Positions 39,101 through 50,580 of a stretch of DNA of 64,000 nucleotides are shown here, piece by piece. Below the pieces are notes generated by a model. It was not told the DNA's origin and ran no database searches. It saw nothing but the letters and a program-made list of their open reading frames with translations. Origin of the DNA: Pseudisothecium myosuroides (taxonomy: Eukaryota; Streptophyta; Bryopsida; Hypnales; Lembophyllaceae). Both the position numbers and the translations under genes were made by a program. Numbering within the stretch: position 1 is the stretch's first letter; each line of letters begins with the position of its first letter. The DNA lies in NCBI GenBank assembly GCA_951799445.1, contig OX637292.1, positions 16,309,296 to 16,373,295 on the forward strand. The letters run 5' to 3'.

Positions 39101-39769
39101 TCCCATTTTTGGACGATCTTTGTCTAAATTTCATATTTTGCAGGTATACGTTGTGCCGAGCTTGCAGGTACATTCAAATTATTTCTCTAATATTTGACAA
39201 TATCTCTACTTTCTGGGACTTGCTTTTGTTTCTGAAATATGGAGCGGATTCAAAATTCTCAAGTCGAATATACCTATCAGGATCTGAGTCGTCCAGTGTA
39301 ATTGTTTCTTCAGAGCCTCGTAAGATCTTATTAGGGCAAGTTTCTGATACAGGTGTTCCTGCTGAGGTCTTAGAGAGATGTGTTGAAATTTTAGAATGCA
39401 CTAAAGAAGGGAGACCAATCGAACGCCTTGGAACAAAGCGAACTACCACGATGGACCAGATCTATAAGGTTAAGTCTACTATCAAGCCTGGTATCTATAG
39501 TAATTGCTTAAGTTCATCAGTTGTAAACTCCAGTGTAAAATTCTCAACTTCAGAAATGACCGCTACTGGATGTTGGCTAAATTCTTCCTCTGAAATTACT
39601 TTCTGATCAAATTATAGCTGTGCTTTCTAGTTTTTGTTTTGAGAAGTGTTCACAATAAGATCAATTTTGGATTATGCAGACTATGGGAGAGCAGTTGCAG
39701 ATCTTCAATTGCGAGAAGGATGATGTGAAGAAATTCCTCTCTGAGGCTTTTGCCCTTTTTTCCAGTTAG
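30188..39769 (+). CDS. MSH5: MutS homologue MSH5, meiotic crossover factor (about 35 coding exons)
   Basis: MSH5 pairs with MSH4 to form a MutS-gamma sliding clamp on meiotic recombination intermediates in the nucleus (ZMM pathway); it does not repair mismatches. Exons read from the sequence: 30188-30265, 30412-30443, 30576-30670, 30946-30956, 31056-31125, 31371-31446, 31803-31866, 32018-32172, 32372-32473, 32614-32641, 32941-32972, 33120-33177, 33271-33357, 33611-33667, 33771-33872, 34123-34167, 34389-34466, 34601-34651, 34841-34919, 35067-35140, 36022-36115, 36302-36398, 36661-36750, 36848-36915, 37125-37183, 37399-37475, 37664-37753, 37952-38013, 38183-38247, 38341-38394, 38589-38683, 38895-38926, 39144-39167, 39353-39468, 39680-39769. 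All junctions are GT-AG and phases agree, giving 828 aa (plant MSH5 is about 800). The MutS ATPase is intact: Walker A GPNYSGKS (582-589), Walker B IIDEFGKGT (D661, E662) and the THF block. As in the family, there is no mismatch-recognition N-domain. The start codon and the exon 20/21 junction are the least certain parts. Confidence 0.93.
35241..35896. mobile_element. TIR element inside MSH5 intron 20 (about 656 bp)
   Basis: The left end TAGGTGTGAC, followed by TAGTTATTTTGGCA, is matched in inverted orientation by TGCCAAAATAACTA, followed by TGACACCCT. An internal hairpin GGCGCTTTGAAATGCGCC (about 35388) has a related inverted partner near 35850. It accounts for most of the length of the longest MSH5 intron (35141-36021). 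Non-coding. Confidence 0.6.
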
Positions 39770-40269
39770 TTCTGGTATAGTGCAATCCGTTAGATTTCTA
39801 TCTAACTGGTATTGCTATATAGTTCACAGAAACTAGAACTTGTAGGTCATTGTTCACATGAGATGGGCCTTAGATTCAAATGACCAATTCTTCTTGAATG
39901 TAGCAAGACTAACGATTTGGCTGCGTTTCTTCACAAGGATCTCATCCAAATTCGGATCATTCTCCACCTGAACACCAATTTCAACTTTCAGCACCAAAGC
40001 CTAGGTGTACACTGTTACTGATTCGATCGTAGAAGTAGAAGAGAACATCCGGTGAAGGAATTCTAGTTCTAAATGCAATCTTATACTGATCAATGTCAAG
40101 CAGTGGATTAATGTATTTGTGATGATAGTAGTCGGAGGGAAAATTGTATTGCAGAATCTTATCAGACATGAAGTCCTAGAGAAAGAGGTCTCACTTTTGA
40201 GCTCTATTCTTGCATTCTGTTTCAAGACAAGGAAAAGCTCAAGGACTTAAGAAGTAACTGCCCAGGTTA
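39770..40269. other. convergent intergenic spacer MSH5/NPF
   Basis: About 500 bp between two stop codons facing each other, so it contains both 3' UTRs. Short minus-strand frames (39981-40225) have no domain. Confidence 0.5.
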
Positions 40270-42431
40270 TTAGTGATCAAGGCTGTCATCTGGAGCTTTC
40301 TGAGGAGCAACTTCATTTTTGGGGTACTTATAGGAGTGTGCAACGAAGAGGAAGTAAATTAAATTGACGGAGCTTAACACAGCCATGAGCCAATAGAAGT
40401 AGTCGATCTTCTTTCTGTTGAAGGGCACGCTATCTGATAGCCATCCTGAGTGAGATTTAGCACTTGTGACCTTGTTGACCAGGTTCACCACTGCCGTACT
40501 GATGAAAAAGCCAAGAGAAATTGTGCAGAATGACAGGCCCGTACTGAAACTACGCATGGTGGCAGGAGCTTGGTCGTAGAAGAACTCGATCACACCGATA
40601 TATGTGAACATGTCGGCAATCCCAAAGGTGAAATACTGAGGTACCAACCAGAAAATGCTCATGGGGATGGTGGCTCCAGAATTATCGTCGAGGAGCCCAT
40701 GGGCTGCTGCTGTGCTGATGCGCCTCTGCTCAACAACCGCTGCTATTATCATCGAGACAATGGAAAGTACGAGGCCTACGCCAATTCTTTGGAGAATGGT
40801 TATGCCCCTCTCATGACGTGTAAATCGCCGAGCGAAGGGGACGACGGCCTTGTCATACAGAGGTACTAAGATGGTCATGATGATGAGGGGGAAGACTGGG
40901 ATCGACGCAGCAGGGAATCTGAAACCCCCGATCTTCCGTTGCATTGTGGAGCCTTGCTCCACTGTGAATGTCTGAAGCTGTGCCAGCACAACGTTCATGA
41001 CTATGGTACCTGCCCATATGGGCATCAATTGAAAGATGGCTTTCGTCTCTTCAACCTGTGTCACCGTGCATACTCTCCAGTTGCTTCTTGGCGTCCTCTC
41101 ATCCTCAAGCACTGCTGCTCTGTCTAGAAAACTGAGGTGGCATCACAAGTTTTCTTTTCAGTCAATGAGTTCTAGCTTATATTCTTATCAATTGAAGGCT
41201 TGCAATAAGGAATTCAATGTATGGATAAACGAATTGAGAGACGTTACCGAAGGTTGTTGGTGTGGTCTATCTTTCTAACACCCAGCTTTGCAGCTTCTTC
41301 GTTGTTAATCTCGTACAAGTGGTCCTCCGCTGGGAGAGAGCGTCGGGCATTACGAGAAGCGGCAATAACCACTTGCACAATTCGCGTCAACGGACTTCCG
41401 AAAGGCCGCTTGTATCTGTAAAGTGGGAAACCGGCCGCGAAAATGCACAACCCAACTGCCACGGAGGCAAGGCAGACACCATATCCGATTCTGTAGCCGA
41501 CATTATCCTGAATGTACACTAGCACGGTGACGCCGAGTAGGCCTCCGGTCACAAAACTGAAGAAAAACCAGTTGAAATAAGCTGGTGGAACCCGGCTCTC
41601 TTTCGAATGGGTCTGGTCAAACTGGTCGGCACCGAGACTTGACAAGCACGGCTTCAAGCCACCAGATCCAATTGCAATCAGATATAGTCCCGAATGGAGC
41701 ACAGCTAGCTGTGTACTTGTTGCGACTTCGCAGGGAGTAACCGCACAATGTTGTGGTCGAAAGGATGAAATTGAAGCTGAAGCGGTCATTAATGACATGC
41801 CCTACAACGAAGAATATTAATTCAAATGTTCAGGCCACAAAGAGACAATGCATGCAACTGTAAATCAATTGAAGTATGCACAGACGAATTATCTTACCGC
41901 GATTTCGACACAGCTGAAGACCAGAATGGTTGTGAAACGACCGAAGTAGGCATCGGCCAGAAAGCCTCCAAGAAGAGGGCACAGGAATGCCGTGCCTGCG
42001 AAGTTCGTGACTGTGGTGGCCGCTTTCGTGTGGCCGAAGTTGAACTCGCTGATGAGGTACAGCACCAGGTCTATCTGCAGACCAATGAATGCCATTGTCT
42101 CGGCGAACTCCATAACTGTCGACCACAGAGCAACACTGGTCACAATCTCTCGAAACGATCATGAGTTTTCAATTCAGTGTTCTGGTAAAAACTGAAATCA
42201 ATTGCGTCAGGTTAGCTCTCTTCTTGTGAGCATTCTATCCGCGATGTCCTAGCCTAGTGTTCCCGAGTCACAGAATTGGGAATGGCGCGGGGGGGATGGT
42301 TCCCAGGTGAACCACTCACCGAAATTGCAAGGAGCACTTCGCCATCCTCCGGTCGTTAGCCTGTTGGCACGATTCCCTTTCCAATCATGGGAACCGTCTC
42401 CCACGAGCAACGAATCCACTTCCTCCTGCAT
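40270..42431 (-). CDS. NRT1/PTR family (NPF) transporter, NPF4-like, 4 exons
   Basis: Major-facilitator transporter of the plant NPF group. Members carry nitrate, peptides, ABA, gibberellin or other metabolites across the plasma or vacuolar membrane, and the substrate cannot be read from sequence. Exons on the minus strand: 42431-42320, 42148-41898, 41801-41248, 41131-40270, with GT-AG introns and consistent phases, giving 592 aa, normal for NPF. Domains: DWKG N-terminal box, TM1 with MEFAET, the PTR signature GSGGLKP...LGADQFD (about 166-183), a central hydrophilic loop, then TQVEETK, LQTFTVEQG, and the C-terminal helices with the APATMRS block. The proton-coupling ExxE(K/R) motif in TM1 reads E51-F-A-E54-T, lacking the basic residue, as in the NPF4 clade. 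TQVEE and the T(F)xVxQ block also favour NPF4. The gene appears intact and is tail-to-tail with MSH5. Confidence 0.92.
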
Positions 42432-44985
42432 GTCAACAATTGAAAACTGTGAGGTTGCAACTTTCTTAAATGCAGATATACTTGACAGCTCATTTGCAGA
42501 TTTGGAATGGGCTCTGGGATCGGATCTGTCACTGAATCAGATCGATCCCTCGAAGAAAAATTTAAGCGGGTTGATCGCCCTCAGCGATTCTATACAATTC
42601 GACGAGAGACACCTTGCAGGTGCGTCAAACCTAACACTCTCGTAGTGAGCAGAGATGAGCATCCTGTCAAATTGAAACTTGTGCAAATTGCAGAAACTTC
42701 TCGACCAGAGTGATCTTTCTAACTCGGGGATGACAGGAAACAAGCTAGCTCGACCATTGTGACCACCTCAATCCACAACGACAATTGGACTGGTCTGAGG
42801 ACGCTTCCCATTGTTTTTGCCTTAGGGCTTTTCACAATGACAATTGGAACAATTACCATCTCGGCAGCCAGGTATGAAGTCCGAATCCTGAACAGACGAT
42901 ATGTTATAAGCAGAGGCTCACAGTCTCATCGACTGCAGTAGCTAAATGCGCTATAGAAGGATGTAACCAACTAAGAAGACACACGGCAGGTACACAAGCA
43001 GCATCTTAAGGGTAAGTGATTCCTGAGAATCCATGATCCCGTCCTTTCAGTTTCACCTTGAACAATATCGTTTAGGTAACGTAACCCGCATGAATTGACT
43101 GCCAAAGTAAAAAACTTGGGACTCTTCAAAGCCAATCACTCAGAAGAGCACATGGCGAAGACTCATTCTTCACTCTTCAGAAGTAAATGGGGCAAGTAAA
43201 CTACGTGAGCTTGACAACCTGCTGCAAGATCTCCCTTGCATGAACAGTTCTTGATGCTATATGCTTCCTTCAGGGTTCAACGCTCTCCATTATTGTACTG
43301 CATGGATAGGTAATTTCTGATATGGACATTCGATGGCAAGTATCTCATTCTCTTTAGAATGGCTAAATTCAGTGAACTTGGTTCGGTGTCAGTTCACATA
43401 ACACTATCAGTCAGTTCAAGTGGGCCGGTCACTTATCTTACAGAGAAAATAGAGCCCCTTTTAGAGAGATGTCACAAACCACATCAATTGAAATTTCTCC
43501 CCATTCAAAGAATATGAGGGTAGGATATTCCATCTTTTGGCGAGGTATCACAGGAGATCTAATGGAGAAAATCTTTACATGTTCATTGTGGACAAAACAT
43601 ACAATTATGTAATTAATTGCCTAATGATTGAGAGGCTCTGAGATGATCCTGCTTTATGAATAACCTGACTGTTAGCTTGACTTTGTCCTGCATTCGAGCC
43701 TGTTTACCTTTAGAAGCACAATTTGCATCTCCAAACCATTTTAGTTGCCGGTGGGTGTGGTAGCCACTGTACTGTACAGTGGATAAATGCCACTCTACCT
43801 TTCTAAAAAGAATGATTCATCATAGAAAATGGCTTTCAACTTCACCACTAGCTGAAACTTGTCAGATTCTGAAAAATGGGTCAAGGAGTAGAAGCTTACA
43901 ACCTATTTCCAACTACTTAAGGATTTCAGCATAGCTACCTTTTGCGTTTGGTGGAGGAAATTTTTTCCTTGTGTAGGAAAATAGACTTCAGACGGATTTG
44001 AAATTTTTTGGTATTTTTTAGCCCAAGAACAAAGTTATTATGAATTTTTTTGTCAAGATTCTCTGAAACCCTATTCTTGTTATATAGGTATGTCTAATTC
44101 CAATTGTAGGTTGGTTTAGGAAATTGACCAGAAATCAACGGCTCAGAATACATGATAACTAAGCAGTTACACATGCCCACTTGAACGGAAATGCAGCAAC
44201 CTATGAGTTGAAAAGGGGGGTCCGAAAAGGGATCGCTTACTCTATTGAAACCTCAAATCAAGATCAAACTTCAAAGGGAGCCTATTGAGAAGGATGGCAT
44301 ACTTTGCATGTGGTATTATCACATTTGCAACCTTGATACAATTGAACTTTAATTTTATTAACTTTTGATTGTAGTCCATTGTCTTCAACTCAATTTATTT
44401 TAACAAGTAAAGTTTTTTCAAGCCAAATCTCTATTCTACAATAGACATCTATTTCTTGTTTCCGTGCTACAAAAATTATTATAATTCCTAATTGAATGGG
44501 TACTATATTTAAACAATAAATTTTAGTTATCTTATTAAACCTTGTAATACATATATGTCTATTAATATGGTTGTGATAATGCTATTTACCATTTTGAAAC
44601 ACGTTGAGAGAGATAGGAGTTGGTGGTTGGAGAGACATTTCCTAGCCACTTTTCCACTAATTATATTAATATTTTGGAGGTATCATATAAAAGCAAAGAC
44701 TAGTTGAAGTGGAAGTTATTGTTTCATTTGGAGAATTCTAAACTCTCAAAATTGGCAACACAATATTCTTGGAAAATCAAGGGCCATAAAAATTCTTGAA
44801 AAAGTTTACACCCTTCAATGCGTGTACATACAGATGCATGTACAAATATAGATTTCTGTACATATGGATACATGAGTATACATATGATACATGTATAGAT
44901 ATAGACTTCTATACATATGAATGCAAGAATGGTTAAAGATCCCATACCTTTTGTTGAATTTTGTCAGCAATCCTAATACGTAGTA
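42432..44985. other. upstream region of the NPF gene, then intergenic
   Basis: 42432-43000 is gene-like in composition and probably holds the NPF promoter and 5' UTR. No start site is assignable. Beyond that no gene is seen. The phrase at about 44064-44114 (CTCTGAAACCCTAT..., GTTATATAGGTATGTCTAAT) recurs directly after the MSH5 duplicate at about 52172. Confidence 0.4.
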
Positions 44986-45066
44986 CTCCCTCTATCTCAA
45001 AATAAAACCCGTGTTTCCTTTGCAAAATACAAAGGAAACACGGGTTTTATTTTGAGACAGAGGGAG
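44986..45066. mobile_element. Stowaway-like MITE (81 bp hairpin)
   Basis: Flanked by TA (44984-44985 and 45067-45068). Ends CTCCCTCTATCTCAAAATAA / TTATTTTGAGACAGAGGGAG. The whole element is a nearly perfect hairpin around a 7-base loop (CAAAATA). The TIR CTCCCTC and the TA duplication are typical of Stowaway MITEs mobilised by Tc1/mariner transposases in plants. Confidence 0.9.
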
Positions 45067-45209
45067 TATATCCTTTATGAAAATATTTAGAGAATTTTTC
45101 AAAAGTATATTTTCTAGTATTGAAAATAATTGATTACCTACATTTTAGTAATATGTGTCCTCCGTTGAATTTGGAAAATCAACTTTGGATAGCACATGGG
45201 GTGGTATAT

Positions 45210-45700
45210 TGAATATACCGGTATAGGTCAATGCTCTTTGAAGGAGCATATCTTAGTGAGAAAATTTTTAAATGATGACTTTTTTGTGCCGGCTTAGCGA
45301 AAGATAAGAGAGTTGAGAATGCTCATTTAGAATTTCATAACATTCCAATCATTTTGCAATTTTGGGTAGAGCTTGCAATGCATGGTGGTCACTAAAATGA
45401 GAGTAGTGTTTATAAAAAAGCAAGAATGGGCACATTTATCTTCTCCTTAAATTCCTTAGATCTGCCCTTTTTGAATTGGACACCAACCGCATTGGTTGGC
45501 TAGCTTTTTAGTCTATACCCAAACCAAACACCCAAAAATGAGCCATAAACTATATTACAACAATGAACTTCACAAAATTCTATAAGGTGGAGTTTAACTT
45601 GGAATTTGATGAAACTACCACCATTGGATTTATAATGCAGTCTATTTCCTAGAAATAATTTTTATTGAAAAAAACCTTGAAAATTTGAGAACAAGCAAGG
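45210..45700 (+). repeat. dispersed repeat family 4, third copy (partial)
   Basis: Matches the central and right part of 3555-4640 and 21395-22050 (GAAGGAGCATATCTT, 'aatttgatgaaactaccaccattgg'). Both ends are degraded, and no terminal TTAA was found. Confidence 0.6.
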
Positions 45701-47095
45701 TTGTCCATTTGGACATGATGTTGGTTTTTTTCGTCGATATGTCCATCAGCATCGGTATAGACGCGGGATTCACATCAGCCAAAAAAATAAAATTTGGAGG
45801 ACAGCCGATTCGTCGATGTGGACGGACCAGCTGCCGGCTAGACGGATTGGCCGTCAATGTGGTGGTTTCAATCCATGAGCAATTCACACAGCTTTTCACC
45901 TACTACTTCCTGTTGCTTCATGCCGCTGTGCTATCGGAGCTTCTTATTGCACACAACTTTTACAGGTTAAGTTACGTTCTTAATTTGATAACGTAAATTT
46001 GCGGTGCTATCATAATTTGTTCTTATTGTTGACGGTGTTTGATTGTGTTGGCTTTGTTTTTTGTGATTTGAGATGTGTTGGTGGGAGATTAGGGCTAATG
46101 AAAAATTAGGGTTTGAGAATTTCGGAAATCAAAGAGATGCACTAGTGATATAATTTTATAATTTTATGTTTGTTTTGTCTATTGGATTTCACAGGATGGT
46201 GGCGCTACAAGAGGGCTATTTTTACAAGACATGCTCAATTTACCCTCTTGAAATAAATAAGGAACCCCCTCTTAAGAGTATGACTCCGTTGGTGGACTTT
46301 CCTGTTCATGGTGTGCCCATTCACGTTATAGAAGATACCACCATGTGGCAAATTTGTGGCTCAAAGGTGGGAAAGCCACACTCCTATTACTTGGCCAAAT
46401 TTGACGCCATTACATCTGTGGGAATCATTTTTCTAGAGACACGCACCCCCTCCGCAAACACAGGTTTGTAGGTATTCACGAAGGTCTTGAGTTTCCTTTC
46501 GGTAAGTTGACAACCCCCTTTGCAGCTTTCGATCAAATCTTCTATCTCAATTTGAGCCATCCACTTCGTATAGAGTTGATCTACCTCTCGCCACATACTA
46601 ATCTCAACACATTGAGAACAAGCCAATGTGGCTTAGGTGGGCAAGGTGGAGTGCCACAAGTTGGAATCACAACTATCAAGAACAAGCCAATGTGGCTTAG
46701 GTGGGCAAAGTGGACTGCCACAAGTTGGAATTACAACTATCATGAATAGAGTGCCGCGGCTACTAATATCTTTGGACGCCATCTCGATGGACACGTTTTG
46801 GAAGTTACACAAGGCTTATCATGTGGCACAACCAAAGCAAAGGAGTAGTTTAGGACAAGTTGGATGTGTAGGAGGATTGGCAGGGGGTGCGGGTGGAGGA
46901 GTACATAGTTGTCACATTGGATGGACCTTCCGTCCGATTTGTCCAATTTGTCCATGTGTCCGGGACATCTAATTTTTTTAATCCGCCCGATGTGACTACT
47001 TTAAGGTGGTCACATTATTTGTCCGGTCCGTTCAAATCGTCCGAAATGTCCGCCCGTCCAGGATGTCCGGTGATTATAAGTCGCCCACTATGACA
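45701..47095. other. possible decayed DNA transposon bounded by GTCC-rich ends
   Basis: Both margins are loaded with GTCC/GTCCG and their complements: 45703-45850, and especially 46915-47075, where more than ten occur. Clustered short sub-terminal motifs are typical of hAT and similar elements. In between are open frames on both strands (46166-46471 +, 46626-46387 -, 45685-45996 +) with no domain I can name. A hAT origin is inference, because no transposase motif or terminal repeat was verified. Confidence 0.3.
46616..46744 (+). repeat. tandem duplication, 64-bp unit x2
   Basis: The unit beginning at AGCCAATGTGGCTTAGGTGG (46621) recurs 64 bp later (46685) with a few substitutions. It lies in the candidate decayed transposon at 45.7-47.1 kb. 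Confidence 0.85.
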
Positions 47096-47880
47096 ACGAT
47101 GGAGGAGTAGGATCCCTTGGGAGTGCGGGTGGAGGAGGCCCGATAGTGGTTGCGACTAGCAGGTGGAACAAGACTAGCAAGGGGTGCAGACCGTGAGTAC
47201 TTCTTTTTCTTATTTTTAATTCCACAATACTTTAGTGTTACTTGGTGTTGGTGATGCTTAGTATTGCTTGCTTGCTGAAACTTGCGGAGTACCTAGGCAA
47301 AATTTAGCCACTCACCTAAATTTATCCCAAGTCTTTGGCTAATTTTTCTCTCATAATTTTTGGAATTGTTCTCTACAATTAGCCATTGAGTTTCAATTCT
47401 TGCAATCTATTTTTAGCTAAAGATATTTTTAGCATAGGTGGAGGACTAGGGTTGATATGGATTTGGCTAGAGGACTAGGATTGGTTGAAGGCGCCACTAA
47501 AGACGCATCGTGGGAAAAAACCGGTCACTTACAAATTGGCATTGATTTATGTTGCATTGTAGACAATTTTCATGACAAAGAGAGTGATAAGGAGAGTGTT
47601 GATGAGGGCTAGGAATTGGGACAAAAGCCCTTTGGTTTGGATAGAAGACTTGTTGTTACTGATTTTTTGACTGGTACTTTTGTTCAAAGTGCAAGTTTTG
47701 TGGAAATATGTTAAAGCACTGCTCTATTTTGTTGTTGTATCAAGGGTGTCAAAGCACTGATCTATGTCAACATCGAAGACAAAATGAGACGGAATGAGTA
47801 CCTATCTATTGTTATACAACTAGGCCAGGAGAAAAATGTTGAATATAATTACTTGAACTGAGCTAATAACGTTATTAGCT

Positions 47881-48128
47881 ACCCCCATTTTAGGTGACGA
47901 GCCCTAATTTTTTATGACGGGTTTTAGGTGATGTCAATGTTGACAACCCAAAAATTTTATGTCAACAAAAATGTCCAACGTAACATCAATGTTGACATAA
48001 AAACATTGGATTGTCAATATTGATGTTATGTTGGAAATTTTTGTTGACATAAAAATTTTGGGTTATCAACATTGACATCACCTAAAATCAGTCACAAAAA
48101 ATTAGGGCTCGTCACTTAAAACGGGGGT
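47881..48128. mobile_element. foldback MITE, arms about 115 bp (248 bp)
   Basis: The left end ACCCCCATTTTAGGTGACGA pairs with the right end TCGTCACTTAAAACGGGGGT. Pairing continues almost without gaps to a loop near 47996-48012. The arms contain GTCAATGTTGACA-type repeats. A transcript through it would form one long hairpin. Non-coding. Confidence 0.8.
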
Positions 48129-50390
48129 TTCTTATAGTGAACAAAAATAGTGCTTGGCATCTTTTTCAGTAGTCCTTGATTTGATTGTGACATTACACAT
48201 GTGTTGATGTGCTCTCAAATGACCTTTAGCACAGACACTTACATAAGTTAGACAACATCTAGTTGGCAATGTCTTGCAAAAAACTTTAGTGAGTCTACGA
48301 GTTTAATTGAGGCGGGGGGGGCAATGAGGGGTAGTAGTAGAAACTATGTGTGAACAAATGATAGGGTGCCTAAAAAACATTTGAGATAAAAATTATAAAT
48401 TGATTTTTAATACTATAGGGTACAAAAATGACATGACATGCCTTTAAACTACTATAGGATATAGAAAAATAGGTCCAATTAGAAAAAAATTAGACCTAAG
48501 ATACCCCCCTTTTTATTCTTTTTTTTGGCCAAAAGTATTAAATGTTGTTGCCTTGTGAATGGCATATTCAAAGTGTTCAACAATTTTATATTTATTAATT
48601 TCTAAAGTAGATGTTGGCTAGCTTTAGGTGTCTGTCATGCAACTTAGAAAATGAGCTAATCACAGATTGTTAAAAATTTAGACATCTTGACTTGCATCAT
48701 ACACCCATATTTGGTACTTGTGAGAACTCATAAGGTTGTAAAATTTTGCAATTAACTTCAATTTTGAGTACTCTTAATTTTATATCTGTAGTGAATGATT
48801 TCGAATTAAAAATGGAAACACAAATACTGTCAAGACCAAAAAGGTAATTCTACCCAAAAATTTTGAGAACTTCAAACATTGCACTCTTTTTAAAACTTTG
48901 GGCAGGTTATACGGTTTGAATTTTGCACATTATTTTTTTAAATGTATACTAGAGTTGGATGTTTGTATGACACACCCAAATTTATTTTTTTGAAATTCAT
49001 TGTAGCCCATGGGTCAAAGTTATGTTGTCCGATAGCTTCAAGCAGCTTGGGTAGGGCTTCCTCCTGAGGACTGATTGTTGATCTTTCTGAATTGAAATAA
49101 GATAGAAACACCCAAAAGCGATCATGTTTCCATTCTTGTACCCTAGATTATCACTAAATGTTTCCCTAGACTTTCATCAATGTGTCCTACAAATGCTTAA
49201 CTTTGATTTGTTGACGCATTTGAAAGACATACACTTAACTTTGATTTACTAACTACGGATTTTTGCAAATTTCAATTTAGGGTCCACCTATGTGACAGTT
49301 TTAGTGGTCTAGGGAGCTGCTGGCACTTTGAAAAATCATAGAAATTACATACCACATCCAAAAAATCTAATTTTTTTTGGAATATTCATGATTTTCATTT
49401 GCTAATACTACATAAATGTTATTTTTAGGAAAAAGTGTCTCCAACTATGCTGAATTGCTTAATATTGATGGTTTTGGATGTTTCCATTGTAGTTGACTTT
49501 ACTAATTTCTTTAGTAGACAGTGGCTAGCTTTAGGTGGCTTTCTAGTTTTTCCATCAGATATAGAACTGCATATTTGAGTTTACGTGTACAAGCTTAGTT
49601 TTGTTTGTGTCTCCATAACTAGACATGATAAGCACATTTTTTCATTCATTGTATTTGAAAATAGAATGAGGACATTCTATTTCAAATTACTATTGCATAC
49701 TACCATTTCATACTACCATGATTGTACAAAAATATTTCTTACATTCTATTTCATACTATGATTTCATACTAGCATGATAGTGCAAAAATAATTTTTACAT
49801 ATTATTGTGCATACGGTGAAGACATGTACATTGAATCAAACAATGTAGGTTAAAGTAAAGTTGATATCAAAAAGCGATCTCTATATCATTCATATTAATC
49901 ATGTAAAAAAGACTTAAACCTAAAGTTCAATTGATAGCATCCAATAATATGATACCTTTCTAGTAAATGAGTGTCATTGACAATTTTTTTGGAAGATACA
50001 ATAGTAGTATTGACTACACTTTTTTGTTAAGTTCTAATCGTAAGTAGTCATTAGTGGGGGAAAGAAAAGAAAGTTTGAAAGAAATTTAATGTAGGACAAA
50101 AATTGTAGTAGAATTTTTTTTTAATCTAAATTACCATATCATTTATTCATATCAATTTAGAATTATAAGTAATGCAAGCCCTTTCTCTAATAACCCAAAG
50201 TAGGAAATTATATAATGACAGCGTGTTTAAAAAAATAAAAATAAAAGTAATACCCCCCTAAAAATACTTGATGTTTGCACCTATCCCCTTATTTTTTTAC
50301 ACACTGACCCCCCCCGAGAATTGAGGACTTTTCAGGTTTTTGACCTTGTTTGTGACTTTGTTGAAGCTCTCTTATCTTAGTATTGTTTTC
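48129..50390. other. intergenic, AT-rich
   Basis: No gene. A G8 tract with TIR-like sequence at about 48311-48360 and a C8 tract at about 50308-50318 resemble the ends of the 13088-13672 element and may be remnants of related copies. Confidence 0.35.
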
Positions 50391-50394
50391 TTCA

Positions 50395-50580
50395 GCTAGG
50401 ATATTTGACCTTTTGGAATTCAATCTGAGCATTACCGGCTATCGTCTCAATTTTGTTTTTTTTAAGCTGGGATTTCCCCCTTTTGGGATTCAATTTGAGT
50501 ATTACCGGCTATCATCTTAGTTTTGTTTTCTTTAGCTAGGATTTCTGACCTTTTTGGATTTTGAGTATATGGGCTACTGT
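50395..50580 (+). repeat. tandem repeat, about 68-bp unit, 2.7 copies
   Basis: The unit 'agctaggatttctgacctttt' ... 'gtattaccggctatcgtctta' ... 'gttttcttt' occurs at about 50395, 50464 and (partial) 50532. Part of a fourth precedes it at 50367. Confidence 0.75.

Noticed and set aside
40570..42645. Many plus-strand frames across the NPF gene
   Set aside because: Antisense shadows of the real minus-strand exons.
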